Shown: piece after piece, positions 1 through 8,747 of the stretch
How the letters are laid out: every line of letters starts with the position of its first letter
Numbering within the stretch: the stretch's first letter is position 1
Assembly: GCA_963802205.1 (NCBI GenBank)
Contig: CAWDHW010000006.1
Span: 124,001-188,000, forward strand
Direction of reading: 5' to 3'
DNA: 64,000 bases
DNA from: DYRB01 sp963802205
Lineage (GTDB): Bacteria; Pseudomonadota; Gammaproteobacteria; Chromatiales; Chromatiaceae
Translations under genes and position numbers: made by a program
Notes under the pieces: model-generated
The model's database searches: none
The model's input: only the letters and a program-made list of their open reading frames with translations
What the model was told of the DNA's origin: nothing

Positions 1-797
1 TGATCACCTCCCACAAGGCCCAGACCACCCGCCACTCGGTCATCGGCATCAAGACCGGGGAGGGGGGGCAGATGGTCTTCGTCGATACCCCGGGGATCCA
101 CCAGCGCGGCGACAGCGCCTTGAACCGCTATCTGAACCGGGCCGCCCGCGCGGCGGTAGTGGATGTGGATCTCGCCCTGCTCGTGGTAGAGGCCATGCGG
201 TGGACCGAAGAGGATGCCAAGGCCCTGGCCGCGGTGGCCGAGGCGGGCGTGGCCGCCATTGCCGTGGTCAACAAGGTCGATACCGTCAAAGACAAGACCC
301 GCCTGCTGCCCTATCTGCAAGAGCTGGCGGCCCGCCATCCGTTCCGGGAGGTGGTGCCGGTTTCGGCTACCGGGGGCGGTCAGGTGGAGGGCCTGGAGCG
401 GGTCATCCTCGCCGCCCTGCCGGAGGCGGACAACGCCTACCCCGAGGACCAGATCACCGACCGGTCGGAGCGCTTCTTCGCCGCCGAGCTGTTGCGGGAA
501 CAGCTCATGCAGCGCTATGGCGAGGAACTGCCCTACAAAACCACGGTGCAGATCGAGCGCTTCGTCGAAGAGGGGGGGCGCTACCGCATTCATGCCCTGA
601 TCTGGGTGGAGCGCCCGGGACAAAAGGCCATCATCATCGGTAGCAAGGGTGAGGCCCTCAAGGCCGCGGCGACCTCGGCACGGCTTGAGATGCAGAAATT
701 GTTTGGTCGCCCCGTGCATCTGGAGGTTTGGGTCAAGATCAAGAAGAGCTGGTCCAGCGACGAGGCGTCGGTGACGGCCCTGGGGTACGGCGACTGA
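1..797 (+). CDS. era: GTPase Era, 5' end cut by the window
   Basis: Era is an essential GTPase that binds the 3' end of 16S rRNA and assists 30S subunit assembly. The reading frame is open from base 3, before any start codon, so the gene begins upstream of the window; 264 residues are visible against about 300 in the family. Seen are the switch region with KAQTTRH, the G3 motif DTPG, the G4 motif NKVD, and a C-terminal KH domain with IIIGSKGEALK. Only the P-loop end is missing. recO follows 29 bases later, as in the usual rnc-era-recO-pdxJ order. Confidence 0.97.
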   Translation, partial: ITSHKAQTTRHSVIGIKTGEGGQMVFVDTPGIHQRGDSALNRYLNRAARAAVVDVDLALLVVEAMRWTEEDAKALAAVAEAGVAAIAVVNKVDTVKDKTRLLPYLQELAARHPFREVVPVSATGGGQVEGLERVILAALPEADNAYPEDQITDRSERFFAAELLREQLMQRYGEELPYKTTVQIERFVEEGGRYRIHALIWVERPGQKAIIIGSKGEALKAAATSARLEMQKLFGRPVHLEVWVKIKKSWSSDEASVTALGYGD

Positions 798-826
798 ACG
801 GCCCTGTCCAGGTAGAGGCGCCTGGA

Positions 827-1558
827 GTGAGCGCCCGTTCTGTGGTATCCACGCACAGCGCAGATCGCCTGGAGCAGGCCTTTGTCCTGCATCGGCGGGA
901 TTATGCCAATACCAGCCTGTTGATCGAGGTCTTCTCCGGGCCACATGGGCGCTTCCCGGCAATCGCCAAGGGGGCCAAGCGCGGACGCAGCCCCGCCGCG
1001 ACCCTGCTCCAGCCATTCACTCCCCTGTGGCTGAGTTGGTCAGGGCGGGGCGAGGTGCGCACCCTGGCCAGGGTCGAACCGGCGGGCAACGCCCTGAGGC
1101 TCCCCGGCAAGGCGTTGTTGTGTGGCTTCTACTTGAACGAGCTCCTGATGCGCCTGCTGGGGCGAAACGATCCCCACGAGGACCTGTTCGCCTTCTATCA
1201 TGCGGCTGTGACCCGGCTGGCCCAAGGGACGGACCTGGACGGACCGCTGCGCCAATTCGAGTTGCGCCTGTTGCAGGACACGGGCTATGCCCTGGAGCTT
1301 GGACGGGAGTGGGACACGCACCTGGCGGTGACGGCGGGCCGACGCTACATCTACGAGGCCGAGCGCGGATTTCGCGCCCCGATCGAGGGAGAGGAGGGGT
1401 TGCTGTTGGCCGGAGAGACCCTGCTTGCCCTGGCCGCGGATGCTCCCCTGGCGGGCGTACTGGCCCGGGAGGCCCGCGCCCTGATGCGCGCCGCCCTGGC
1501 ACCGCACCTGGGCAGTCGTCCCCTGCGCAGCCGGGAGCTGTTCCAGCAGTGGCGCTGA
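827..1558 (+). CDS. recO: DNA repair protein RecO
   Basis: RecO works with RecF and RecR to load RecA on SSB-coated single-stranded DNA. The 243-residue product has the family N-terminus (QAFVLHRRDYANTS, an OB-fold start) and a helical C-terminal half. GTG at 827 is chosen because it gives the normal family length; a longer reading from 728 would lie inside era. The position directly after era supports the call. The usual next gene, pdxJ, is separated from it by a hairpin-rich repeat element. Confidence 0.93.
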   Translation: MSARSVVSTHSADRLEQAFVLHRRDYANTSLLIEVFSGPHGRFPAIAKGAKRGRSPAATLLQPFTPLWLSWSGRGEVRTLARVEPAGNALRLPGKALLCGFYLNELLMRLLGRNDPHEDLFAFYHAAVTRLAQGTDLDGPLRQFELRLLQDTGYALELGREWDTHLAVTAGRRYIYEAERGFRAPIEGEEGLLLAGETLLALAADAPLAGVLAREARALMRAALAPHLGSRPLRSRELFQQWR

Positions 1559-1654
1559 CTTGCGGCGGGTAGTATCAGGCTCGGGCTTTGGGTCCTTTGG
1601 AACCTATAGGTCTTATGCGACCGACAGGTGCCGCCGTTACCCGATCGCCGTTTA

Positions 1655-1803
1655 GGGAAGCGCTGATTAAAGCGCTTCCCGTGCGGGGCAGGGATGCCCC
1701 GCCATTTTCGACGGCTGTAAGCCGTTGAAAATGGAGCGCCCGGGAGTCGCGTCTCCCGGGCGCGAGCTGATTAAAGCCAAGGATGGCTTTAATCAGCGTC
1801 TCT
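1655..1803. repeat. Modular multi-hairpin element, copy 1 (long form)
   Basis: Five consecutive perfect or near-perfect hairpins fill the recO-pdxJ gap: 1655-1680 (10-bp stem, loop GATTAA), 1683-1702 (8-bp stem), 1702-1734 (long stem with one mismatch), 1736-1763 (11-bp stem) and 1766-1797 (13-bp stem, loop AAGGAT). The outer ends are inverted relatives sharing CGCTGATTAAAGC, like the terminal inverted repeats of a small non-autonomous element. TTTA directly precedes the left end and follows the right end, which may be a target duplication. A shorter copy lies at 59111-59207. A small open frame inside it looks fortuitous. Confidence 0.85.
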
Positions 1804-1846
1804 TTAAGGATTTGCAGCATTAACCAAAGTTCAGCGGGCGCCTTCT

Positions 1847-2605
1847 ATGTCAAACGCCAGTCGCGACGAGATCCTGCTTGGGGTCAACATCGACCACATC
1901 GCCACCCTGCGTCAGGCCCGTGGCACCCGTTACCCGGAGCCCATCCAGGCGGCTCTGGTGGCGGAGCAGGCCGGGGCGGACGGGATCACGCTGCACCTGC
2001 GGGAGGACCGCCGGCACATCCAGGAACGCGATGTCGAGCTGTTCCGCGACGCCCTTCAGACGCGCATGAACCTGGAACTGGCGGCGACCCCCGCGATGGT
2101 CGCTATCGCCTGTCGGGTGCGCCCCGCAGACTGCTGTCTGGTCCCGGAGCGGCGCGAGGAGTTGACCACCGAGGGCGGGCTCGATGTGATCGGCCACCGT
2201 GCACAGGTGTTGGACGCCTGCACCGCCCTGGCCGAGGCCGGCAGCCGCGTTTCCCTGTTCATCGACGCCGATCCCGCCCAGTTGGAGGCGGCGGTGGCCG
2301 TGGGCGCCCCGGTGGTGGAGATCCACACCGGGCACTATGCCGACACCAGGGACCCTGTCGCCCGTGTCAGGGAGCTTATGCGTATTCGCCAGGCGGTGGA
2401 GATCGGCCTGGGCCTGGGGCTCCAGGTCAATGCCGGGCATGGCCTGGACTACCACAACGTCAAGGCCATCGCTGCCATTCCCGGGGTCCGTGAGCTCAAC
2501 ATCGGTCACGCCATCATCGCCCGGGCCCTGTTCTCCGGTCTCGACCGGGCGGTGCGGGACATGAAGGCCATCATGCTTGCGGCGGCGGAGTTGGGTCGCG
2601 GTTGA
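1847..2605 (+). CDS. pdxJ: Pyridoxine 5'-phosphate synthase PdxJ
   Basis: PdxJ condenses 1-deoxyxylulose 5-phosphate with 3-amino-2-oxopropyl phosphate to pyridoxine 5'-phosphate, the last ring-forming step of DXP-dependent vitamin B6 synthesis. The 252-residue TIM-barrel protein shows the family start GVNIDHIATLRQARG, the active-site stretch LHLREDRRHI and the VNAGHGLDYHN phosphate-binding loop. Length is close to the usual 240-250. PdxA, which makes the nitrogen-bearing partner, is encoded at 42.8-43.8 kb, so both enzymes of this step are in the window. Confidence 0.97.
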   Translation: MSNASRDEILLGVNIDHIATLRQARGTRYPEPIQAALVAEQAGADGITLHLREDRRHIQERDVELFRDALQTRMNLELAATPAMVAIACRVRPADCCLVPERREELTTEGGLDVIGHRAQVLDACTALAEAGSRVSLFIDADPAQLEAAVAVGAPVVEIHTGHYADTRDPVARVRELMRIRQAVEIGLGLGLQVNAGHGLDYHNVKAIAAIPGVRELNIGHAIIARALFSGLDRAVRDMKAIMLAAAELGRG

Positions 2606-2632
2606 GCCGACGACCGATCACGCACCAGGGTC

Positions 2633-2657
2633 GGTCGGCCTGAAGGCCGACCTACAC
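2633..2657. repeat. Palindromic intergenic hairpin after pdxJ
   Basis: GGTCGGCC-TGAA-GGCCGACC is a perfect 8-bp stem with a four-base loop, followed by TACA. No T-run follows, so a classical terminator is unlikely. The right arm (GCCGACCTACA) recurs at 63707-63717 in another imperfect hairpin, which suggests a dispersed palindromic family. Confidence 0.7.
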
Positions 2658-2680
2658 GTCATTCGATCAGGGGATACTCC

Positions 2681-3760
2681 ATGCCCATCGTCGCCCACAA
2701 TGACCTGCCGACCTTCCAACGCCTGCGCGAGGAGGGGCAGAGCATCCTCGACCCGGATCGGGCACTCCACCAGGATATCCGCGAACTCCACATCGGGCTC
2801 CTGAACATGATGCCCGACGCCGCCCTGGCGGCCACGGAGCGGCAGTTCTTCCGGCTGGTGGGACAGAGCAACCCCATCGCCCAGTTCTATGTCCACCCCT
2901 TCACCCTGGACGGACTGGGGCGCTCCCCGGATGCGGCGGCTTATATCGCCCGTTACTACGAGCCCTTCGCGCAGATTCGCGAGCAGGGGCTCGATGCCCT
3001 CATCGTCACCGGGGCCAATGTCACCCACCCGGACCTGTCCCAGGAGCCCTTCTGGGGGCCGCTGATCGAGGTCATAGAGTGGGCGTCGGAGTCGGTCACA
3101 TCGACCCTGTGCTCCTGCCTGGCGACCCATGCCGTGCTCCAGTTCCAGTACGGACAGCACCGCTACCGGTTGCCGGAGAAGCGTTGGGGGGTCTACCCGC
3201 ACCGGGTCCTGGATCGCACCCACCCCCTGGTCTACGACGTCAACACCCTGTTCGATGTACCCCACTCGCGCTTCAACGAGATAGGCCGGGCCCAGTTCGA
3301 GGCGGCCGGGCTCTGGATCCTGGCGGAGAGCCCCGACGCCGGGGTACACCTGGCGGTGAGCGCCGACGGCTTTCGCCAGGTCTTCTTCCAGGGCCACCCG
3401 GAGTACGACACCATCTCGCTGCTCAAGGAGTACCAGCGGGAGGTCAAGCGCTTCGCCTCCGGGGCCAGGCCGGACTATCCACCCTTTCCGGAGCATTACA
3501 TCGAGCGCAAGCAGCGCAACATTCTTGACGAGCACCGGGGGCGCATCGCATTGGCCCTGGACCAGGGTCGCGAACCGCCCGCTTTTCCGGATGCCTATAT
3601 CGTCCCCAGCCTGAACAATACCTGGCACGATACCGCCGAGGGGGTCGTGGGCAACTGGATGGGATTGATCTACCAGGTTACCAACAGCAACCCCAAGCTG
3701 CCCTTCATGGATGGCGTGGACCCGAACGATCCCCTCGATCTGCGGCGTAAGCCGCAGTAG
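2681..3760 (+). CDS. metA: Homoserine O-acyltransferase, MetA (HTS) family
   Basis: MetA-type enzymes acylate homoserine, usually with succinyl-CoA, at the start of methionine synthesis. Family features in the 359-residue product are LNMMPDAALAATERQF near residue 41, the nucleophile region TSTLCSCLATHAV (Cys146 aligns with the catalytic Cys) and GHPEYD (His239, Glu241). It is divergent: the lysine pair after NMMP in enteric MetA is replaced by DA, and the position usually Gly (succinyl) or Glu (acetyl) in the TGAP-x-G/E motif is Thr115. The acyl donor is therefore not certain. The last codons and stop form a perfect CTGCGGC/GCCGCAG hairpin (3740-3757). Confidence 0.85.
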   Translation: MPIVAHNDLPTFQRLREEGQSILDPDRALHQDIRELHIGLLNMMPDAALAATERQFFRLVGQSNPIAQFYVHPFTLDGLGRSPDAAAYIARYYEPFAQIREQGLDALIVTGANVTHPDLSQEPFWGPLIEVIEWASESVTSTLCSCLATHAVLQFQYGQHRYRLPEKRWGVYPHRVLDRTHPLVYDVNTLFDVPHSRFNEIGRAQFEAAGLWILAESPDAGVHLAVSADGFRQVFFQGHPEYDTISLLKEYQREVKRFASGARPDYPPFPEHYIERKQRNILDEHRGRIALALDQGREPPAFPDAYIVPSLNNTWHDTAEGVVGNWMGLIYQVTNSNPKLPFMDGVDPNDPLDLRRKPQ

Positions 3761-3801
3761 CCGGTGTCCCGGTCACTGCGCGTTTCAGGTCTCCCCCAGT
3801 C

Positions 3802-5331
3802 ATGAGGTCCACGGTGCCCGCGTCCCGGCTCATTCGCATCGCGCTGGCTATCGGTGCGGCCCTGCTCCTGGCCTTGCTGCTGTGGGCCCTGCTGTTCATT
3901 ACCGACACCGCCTTCAGCGTGCTGGAACGCCTGGGGCGGGGGCCGACCTGGTTCTTCTACCTCTATGCGGCGGGTTTCCTGGTCATCGTCGGGGCCGGTG
4001 GCTGGATGCTGTGGCGGCTGTTGCGCCCGCGGATCCCATGGCGGCGGGCGGATGTCACCCCGCAGGATTGGTCCCAGGAGGACCTGGAGCGCCAGCTCTC
4101 CAAGGCCCAGGAGGCGGGGGTCGATGTGGCGGCGGTGCGCCGCGAGCTGGCCCTGCTGACCCGGCGCAAGGAGGCCGGGACTATCCACGTGGGTTTCTTC
4201 GGAGAGATCAGCAGCGGCAAGTCGTCCCTGATCCAGGCCCTGCTCCCGGGGGCGCAGTTGGCCATTGCCGCCAGCGGGGGGACCACCCGGGAGGTGGCGG
4301 AGTACCGCTGGCAGAGCCCCAGCGGAGACGAACTCATCCTCACCGATATGCCCGGGACCAACGAGGTCGGGGCCGGGCTGGACGAGATGTCCCGGGCGGA
4401 GGCCATGCGCGCCCATGTGGTGGTCTATGTGTGCGACGGGGACCTCACGCGCACCCAGTATGCCGACTTGCAGTCCCTTCTGGCCCTTGGCAAGCCCTGT
4501 ATCCTCGTCCTCAACAAGGCCGACCGCTACCGCCGTGAGGAACTCGATCTGGTCGTGGCACGGCTGCACGAGCGCGTGGACGGTCCCGTCGCCGCCCTCG
4601 GTGCCGCCAGGCCGCGGGTGGATGTGGTGGCGGTCCAGGCCGGCTGTCGGCGCGAGGCCCTGCGGGTAACCCCAGACGGGCGCGAGGAGTCGGTGGTGGT
4701 GGACCTGGCGCCGAGGGTGGACGAACTGCGCGAGGCACTGCAACGGCACCTGGACTCGGACCCGGAGGTCCTGGAGAAGCTGCGCGACAGCAGCGTCTTC
4801 GTCCTGGCGGCGCGCACACTGGACGAGGCCCAGCGCAGCCACCGTACCGAGAAGGCCGCGGCCCTGGCCGACAGCTATTCGCGCAAGGCCATGGTCGGGG
4901 CCATGGCGGCGGTGGCACCGGGCTCGGACCTGGTGATCCAGGGCTACCTGGGGGTGACCATGGTCAAGGCCCTGTCGGATCTCTACGGTGTCCCGGTCCG
5001 GCAGGTGGACACGGATCTGCTGATGGAACTGGTGCAGAAGCGGGTGGTGCGCAGCAGCACCGTCATGCTCGCCGTGCTTGGCAACGCGCTGAAGGCCTTT
5101 CCGGGGGTCGGCACCCTGGCGGGGGGCATCGCCCATGCCGCGGCTTATGGCATGATCTTCCATGCCCTGGGGCGGGCCGTGGCCGCCTCCATGGAATCCC
5201 GCGGGGCCTTGAGGCCCGCCCAGGCGGCGCAAGTGTTTGAGGAGCACCTGAGTGAAAATCTCCAAACGTCTGCAAGGCGTTTTGCGCGACTGGCCCTGGA
5301 CCTCCGGAAAGGGCTCAAGGGCAAAGCCTGA
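3802..5331 (+). CDS. Membrane-anchored Era-like GTPase with C-terminal DUF697-type domain
   Basis: Two hydrophobic segments (about residues 11-33 and 50-73) anchor the 509-residue protein. A GTPase domain follows with P-loop GEISSGKSS (134-142), DMPG (182-185) and NKAD (238-241). The C-terminal third (SYSRKAMVGAMAAVAPGSDL onward) resembles the helical DUF697 region of YcjF-type proteins. The exact cellular role is not known; relatives are linked to envelope or stress functions. The next gene, a paralogue, starts inside its last 80 bases, so the two are probably translationally coupled and work together. Confidence 0.8.
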   Translation: MRSTVPASRLIRIALAIGAALLLALLLWALLFITDTAFSVLERLGRGPTWFFYLYAAGFLVIVGAGGWMLWRLLRPRIPWRRADVTPQDWSQEDLERQLSKAQEAGVDVAAVRRELALLTRRKEAGTIHVGFFGEISSGKSSLIQALLPGAQLAIAASGGTTREVAEYRWQSPSGDELILTDMPGTNEVGAGLDEMSRAEAMRAHVVVYVCDGDLTRTQYADLQSLLALGKPCILVLNKADRYRREELDLVVARLHERVDGPVAALGAARPRVDVVAVQAGCRREALRVTPDGREESVVVDLAPRVDELREALQRHLDSDPEVLEKLRDSSVFVLAARTLDEAQRSHRTEKAAALADSYSRKAMVGAMAAVAPGSDLVIQGYLGVTMVKALSDLYGVPVRQVDTDLLMELVQKRVVRSSTVMLAVLGNALKAFPGVGTLAGGIAHAAAYGMIFHALGRAVAASMESRGALRPAQAAQVFEEHLSENLQTSARRFARLALDLRKGLKGKA

Positions 5332-7162
5332 GACGCTGCCCCCGGAGTCCGGAGCGGATGCGCCGACGCTTGACCCGCGGGGCCTGGGCGAGCGCCTCAA
5401 GGGCGCCCTGGGCCAGCTTTCGGAGTTCCTTGCCGCCGGCGCTGGACAGGGCCAGGTCCCGGACGGGGCGGATGCCGACTGGGCCAAGGCATCGGCGGCG
5501 GGGCAGGGCGGGGCGGGGGAGCTGGGGCCTCAGGTCCCGGTCGAGCCCAAGGCCCCCCAGCCCGTCCCGACACTGGACACGGGCGACACCCTGGCTCCGT
5601 CCGGCCCCCTCACCAAGGCGGCCGGCCCCAGTGCCTCCTCGGCCCCCGCGGTGCGGGTCCCGGTCAAGGGCCACCATGCCCCCAGACGCCGTCCGCGGGC
5701 GGAACCGACCCAGACCCCTGCCTCGGCGCCTGCCAGGTCCAAGCCGCCGCGGGCCTCGCCTGCCCCGGTCGCCCCCAAGAATGCCCTGGTCCTGATGCCG
5801 CCGGGGCCGGCAGACGTGCCAGTGGATGCCAAGGGCCCACCGGTACCACGACCCAGGCGTCGCGTCCGGGCGCCGACCCGGGGGGATGCCCACCTGGACC
5901 TGGCCCGGGAGAGCCTGCGCGACCTGGTCCATGACCCGCGCGTCCCGCCGGAGGTGCGTGCGGCCCTCGCGGAGGACTACGCCCAGGTCGAGGCCATGCT
6001 GGAGAAGCTGGACCAGGGCCATATCCATGTCGCCGCCTTTGGTCGGGTCAGTGTCGGCAAGTCTGCGACCCTCAACGCCTTGCTCGGGGCCAAGAGGTTC
6101 AGCACCAGCCCACTGCATGGCGAGACCAAGGCGAGCCAGATGGGGCGCTGGGAGGAGTTCGACGCCGGGGGCATCTTTCTCATCGATACCCCGGGTCTGA
6201 ACGAGGTCGAGGGAGAGGAGCGGGAGCGCCTGGCCCATCAGGTGGCGGCGCGCTCCGATCTGGTCCTGTTCGTGGTGGACGGCGATCTGACGGATACCGA
6301 GATCCGTGCCCTGCGGGTGCTTCTGGAAATGCAGCGGCCGACGCTCATCGTCTTCAACAAGGTCGATCGCTACACCAGCGCCGAGCGCGCCCTGATCCGC
6401 GAGGCCATCGTCCGCCACACCGAAGGCTTCATCGACCCGCGCAACATCGTCGGCATCAGCGCCCTGCCCACCGAGCGCCTGGTCATCAGCGTCGATGCCC
6501 AGGGGCAGGAGACCCAGGCCCTGCGCCAGGACCCACCGGACCTCAAGGAGCTTAAAGCCCGGCTGTGGGAGCTGCTGGAGACCGAGGGCAAGACCCTGGC
6601 CGCGCTCAATGCCTCGCTGTTCGCCAGCGACCTGAGCGATCAGGTGGCCCGGCGCATCCTCCAGGTCAAGCGCAAGCTCGGCCAGCGCCTGATCCGTAGC
6701 TATTGCATCGGCAAGGGGGTGGCGGTGGCGCTCAACCCGATCCCGGTGGCGGACCTGCTCGCCGCCCTGGCGGTGGACGTGGCCATGGTGGTACACCTCT
6801 CCCGTCTGTATGGGCTGCCGCTGTCGCGCCGGGAGGCGGGGTCACTGGTGAAGGTGATCGCCACGCAGTTGACCCTGCTCATGGGGACCGTGTGGGCGGT
6901 GAACCTGATCTCCTCGGCGCTCAAGCTCGGCACCGGGGGTCTGTCCACGGTGCTTACCGGGACCGCCCAGGGGGCCGTGGCCTACTACAGCAGCTATGTC
7001 GTCGGCCAGGCGGCGGAGACCTATCTGGCCCAGGGCAAATCATGGGGTGAGTTGGGTCCCAAACACGTCATCCGCGATATCCTCGATGGCATAGACCGCG
7101 ACTCGGTGTTGGCCCAGGCGCGTAGCGACATCGCCGCGCGGCTGCGGTCGTGTCGAACCTAG
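5252..7162 (+). CDS. Era-like GTPase with long Pro/Ala-rich N-terminus and DUF697-type domain
   Basis: GTG at 5252 is preceded by GAGGAG at a proper distance, although it lies 80 bases inside the upstream gene. The 636-residue product has about 200 low-complexity Pro/Ala/Gly-rich N-terminal residues, then a GTPase domain with P-loop GRVSVGKSA (264-272), DTPG (312-315) and NKVD (369-372), and a hydrophobic C-terminal domain (SYCIGKGVAVALNPIPVADL onward) matching DUF697. It is a paralogue of the gene before it but lacks the N-terminal membrane anchors. A later start that would drop the disordered part cannot be ruled out. Confidence 0.78.
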   Translation: MKISKRLQGVLRDWPWTSGKGSRAKPETLPPESGADAPTLDPRGLGERLKGALGQLSEFLAAGAGQGQVPDGADADWAKASAAGQGGAGELGPQVPVEPKAPQPVPTLDTGDTLAPSGPLTKAAGPSASSAPAVRVPVKGHHAPRRRPRAEPTQTPASAPARSKPPRASPAPVAPKNALVLMPPGPADVPVDAKGPPVPRPRRRVRAPTRGDAHLDLARESLRDLVHDPRVPPEVRAALAEDYAQVEAMLEKLDQGHIHVAAFGRVSVGKSATLNALLGAKRFSTSPLHGETKASQMGRWEEFDAGGIFLIDTPGLNEVEGEERERLAHQVAARSDLVLFVVDGDLTDTEIRALRVLLEMQRPTLIVFNKVDRYTSAERALIREAIVRHTEGFIDPRNIVGISALPTERLVISVDAQGQETQALRQDPPDLKELKARLWELLETEGKTLAALNASLFASDLSDQVARRILQVKRKLGQRLIRSYCIGKGVAVALNPIPVADLLAALAVDVAMVVHLSRLYGLPLSRREAGSLVKVIATQLTLLMGTVWAVNLISSALKLGTGGLSTVLTGTAQGAVAYYSSYVVGQAAETYLAQGKSWGELGPKHVIRDILDGIDRDSVLAQARSDIAARLRSCRT

Positions 7163-7169
7163 CAAGGTC

Positions 7170-7691
7170 ATGAGTCCGCACATGAACGCAAATGAACGCA
7201 AATTAGGGCAGGGGCCTGAGACGTCCGTGCATGTGACCCTGGATACGGCATTCGGGCACGTCCGGCTGACGTGGTCCGAGGGGGCGCTGGTCGCGGTCGA
7301 TCTGGAGCCTGGACACGCTGTCGGTGAGGACGCTGGACCAGTCCCAGAGGCGGTAATCGCCGATGTTGCGGCCTACTTCGCCGACCCCGGGCATCGTGTC
7401 CAGGTCCCGCTGCGCCTGGCCGGGACCCCCTTCCAGCGCCGGGTTTGGGAGGCCCTGCGCGCCATAGCCCCGGGCAAGACCCGGACCTACGGGGACCTGG
7501 CCGCGGAGTTGGGGACCAGCCCCAGGGCCATCGGCGGGGCCTGCCGCGCCAATCCCTGTCCCATCGCGGTCCCCTGCCATCGGGTGGTGGGGGCCACCGG
7601 GCTCGGGGGGTTCGCCGGGGACTCAAGCGGCCACAAGCTCGAGGTCAAGCGCTGGCTGCTGCGGCATGAAGGGGTCGAAGTCTCGGGGTGA
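7170..7691 (+). CDS. ogt: Methylated-DNA--protein-cysteine methyltransferase
   Basis: The protein transfers the methyl group of O6-methylguanine to its own cysteine in a suicide reaction. The 173-residue product has the C-terminal domain pattern GTPFQRRVWEALRAI, TYGDLA and NPCPIAVPCHRVVG, with Cys136 as acceptor. A second ATG at 7182 is possible; the start region contains a tandem ATGAACGCAA. It follows the GTPase gene after seven bases and its stop overlaps the GTG of xerD, so the genes are probably co-transcribed. Confidence 0.95.
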   Translation: MSPHMNANERKLGQGPETSVHVTLDTAFGHVRLTWSEGALVAVDLEPGHAVGEDAGPVPEAVIADVAAYFADPGHRVQVPLRLAGTPFQRRVWEALRAIAPGKTRTYGDLAAELGTSPRAIGGACRANPCPIAVPCHRVVGATGLGGFAGDSSGHKLEVKRWLLRHEGVEVSG

Positions 7692-8584
7692 ACGACGACC
7701 TCGCCGTCATCGAGCGCTTTGCGGACCTGCTTTGGATGGAGCGGGGTCTGAGCGCCAATACCCTCTCGGCCTATCAGTCCGATCTGCGGGCCTTCTCCCG
7801 CTGGCTCGCTCAGGAGCGCGGGCGCGATCTGCTGGTAGCGCAGCGCCTGGACCTGCTGGACTATCTGGCCGTCCTGTCCCTGGCCGGGCGTAAGCCGCGC
7901 TCCGCCGCTCGGGTGGTCTCCTGCCTGCGTCAGTTCTATCAGCACCTGCTGCGCCAGGGGCTGATCCAGGACGACCCCAGCGCCCGGGTGGACGCGCCGC
8001 GCCTGGGACGGCCTCTGCCCAAGACCCTCACCGAGTCGGAGGTCGAGGCCCTGCTGGCGGCCCCCCTGACCGACGAGCCCCGAGGCCAGCGCGACCGCAC
8101 CATGCTGGAGGTCCTCTATGCCACCGGGCTGAGGGTGACGGAACTGGTGACCCTGACCCCCCAGTCGGTGAGTCTGGTTCAGGGGGTGGTGCGGGTGACG
8201 GGCAAGGGCAACAAGGAGCGCCTGGTCCCCCTCGGGGAGGAGGCGGTGGCCTGGCTCCAGACCTATCTGCGCGAGGGGCGGCCGGAGATCCTCCAGGGGC
8301 GGGTTTGCGACTTCCTGTTTCCCACGATCCGCAGTTGCTGCATGACCCGCCAGTCCTTCTGGCTCCTCATCAAGCGCTATGCCCTGGAGGCGGGGATCGG
8401 CAAGGCCCTGTCGCCCCACACCCTGCGTCACGCCTTTGCCACCCACCTGCTGAACCACGGGGCGGACTTGAGGGTGGTGCAGATGCTGCTGGGCCATAGC
8501 GATCTGTCCACCACCCAGATCTACACCCATGTGGCCCGGGAGCGGCTCAAGCAGGTCCATGCCCAGCATCACCCGCGGGCCTGA
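7688..8584 (+). CDS. xerD: Site-specific tyrosine recombinase XerD
   Basis: XerD with XerC resolves chromosome dimers at dif. The 298-residue protein has an N-terminal SAM-like core-binding domain and a C-terminal catalytic domain with Arg149 (GLRVTE), Lys173 (TGKGNKE), His244 and Arg247 (HTLRHAF), His270 (LGHSD) and nucleophile Tyr279 (IYTHV). The start is GTG, overlapping the ogt stop (GTGA). Length and the full residue set fit a functional XerD rather than a phage integrase. In many Gammaproteobacteria dsbC stands next to xerD; here it is found 3 kb on, after the toxin-antitoxin island and yajQ. Confidence 0.94.
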   Translation: MNDDLAVIERFADLLWMERGLSANTLSAYQSDLRAFSRWLAQERGRDLLVAQRLDLLDYLAVLSLAGRKPRSAARVVSCLRQFYQHLLRQGLIQDDPSARVDAPRLGRPLPKTLTESEVEALLAAPLTDEPRGQRDRTMLEVLYATGLRVTELVTLTPQSVSLVQGVVRVTGKGNKERLVPLGEEAVAWLQTYLREGRPEILQGRVCDFLFPTIRSCCMTRQSFWLLIKRYALEAGIGKALSPHTLRHAFATHLLNHGADLRVVQMLLGHSDLSTTQIYTHVARERLKQVHAQHHPRA

Positions 8585-8747
8585 GGAGACCGCGGTAGGT
8601 TTGACCAGTCCCTTCATTGCAGGGTTGGTGGGCGACGGGGAAAAGGGACCATGCTCAACGCGGCATCCTGGGCGACCGTGCTCTAAGCAAGGTCTGGGGT
8701 GTCCTCGGGGCCCGGCGCCGGGGCTCCACAGCACCAGAAATCCCATC
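8585..8747. other. Gap after xerD with no gene
   Basis: I see no credible coding frame or terminator here. A GC-rich palindromic patch (CCCGGCGCCGGG at about 8710) is the only structure. The following 120 bases hold a nuclease remnant on the other strand, and the bases up to 8924 before the hicAB promoter hold nothing recognisable. Confidence 0.5.

Noticed and set aside
1575..1820. An 81-codon frame on the minus strand in the recO-pdxJ gap, with a partly similar frame near 59.2 kb
   Set aside because: The similarity comes only from the shared hairpin element; the flanking parts of the two frames are unrelated, so no protein is implied.
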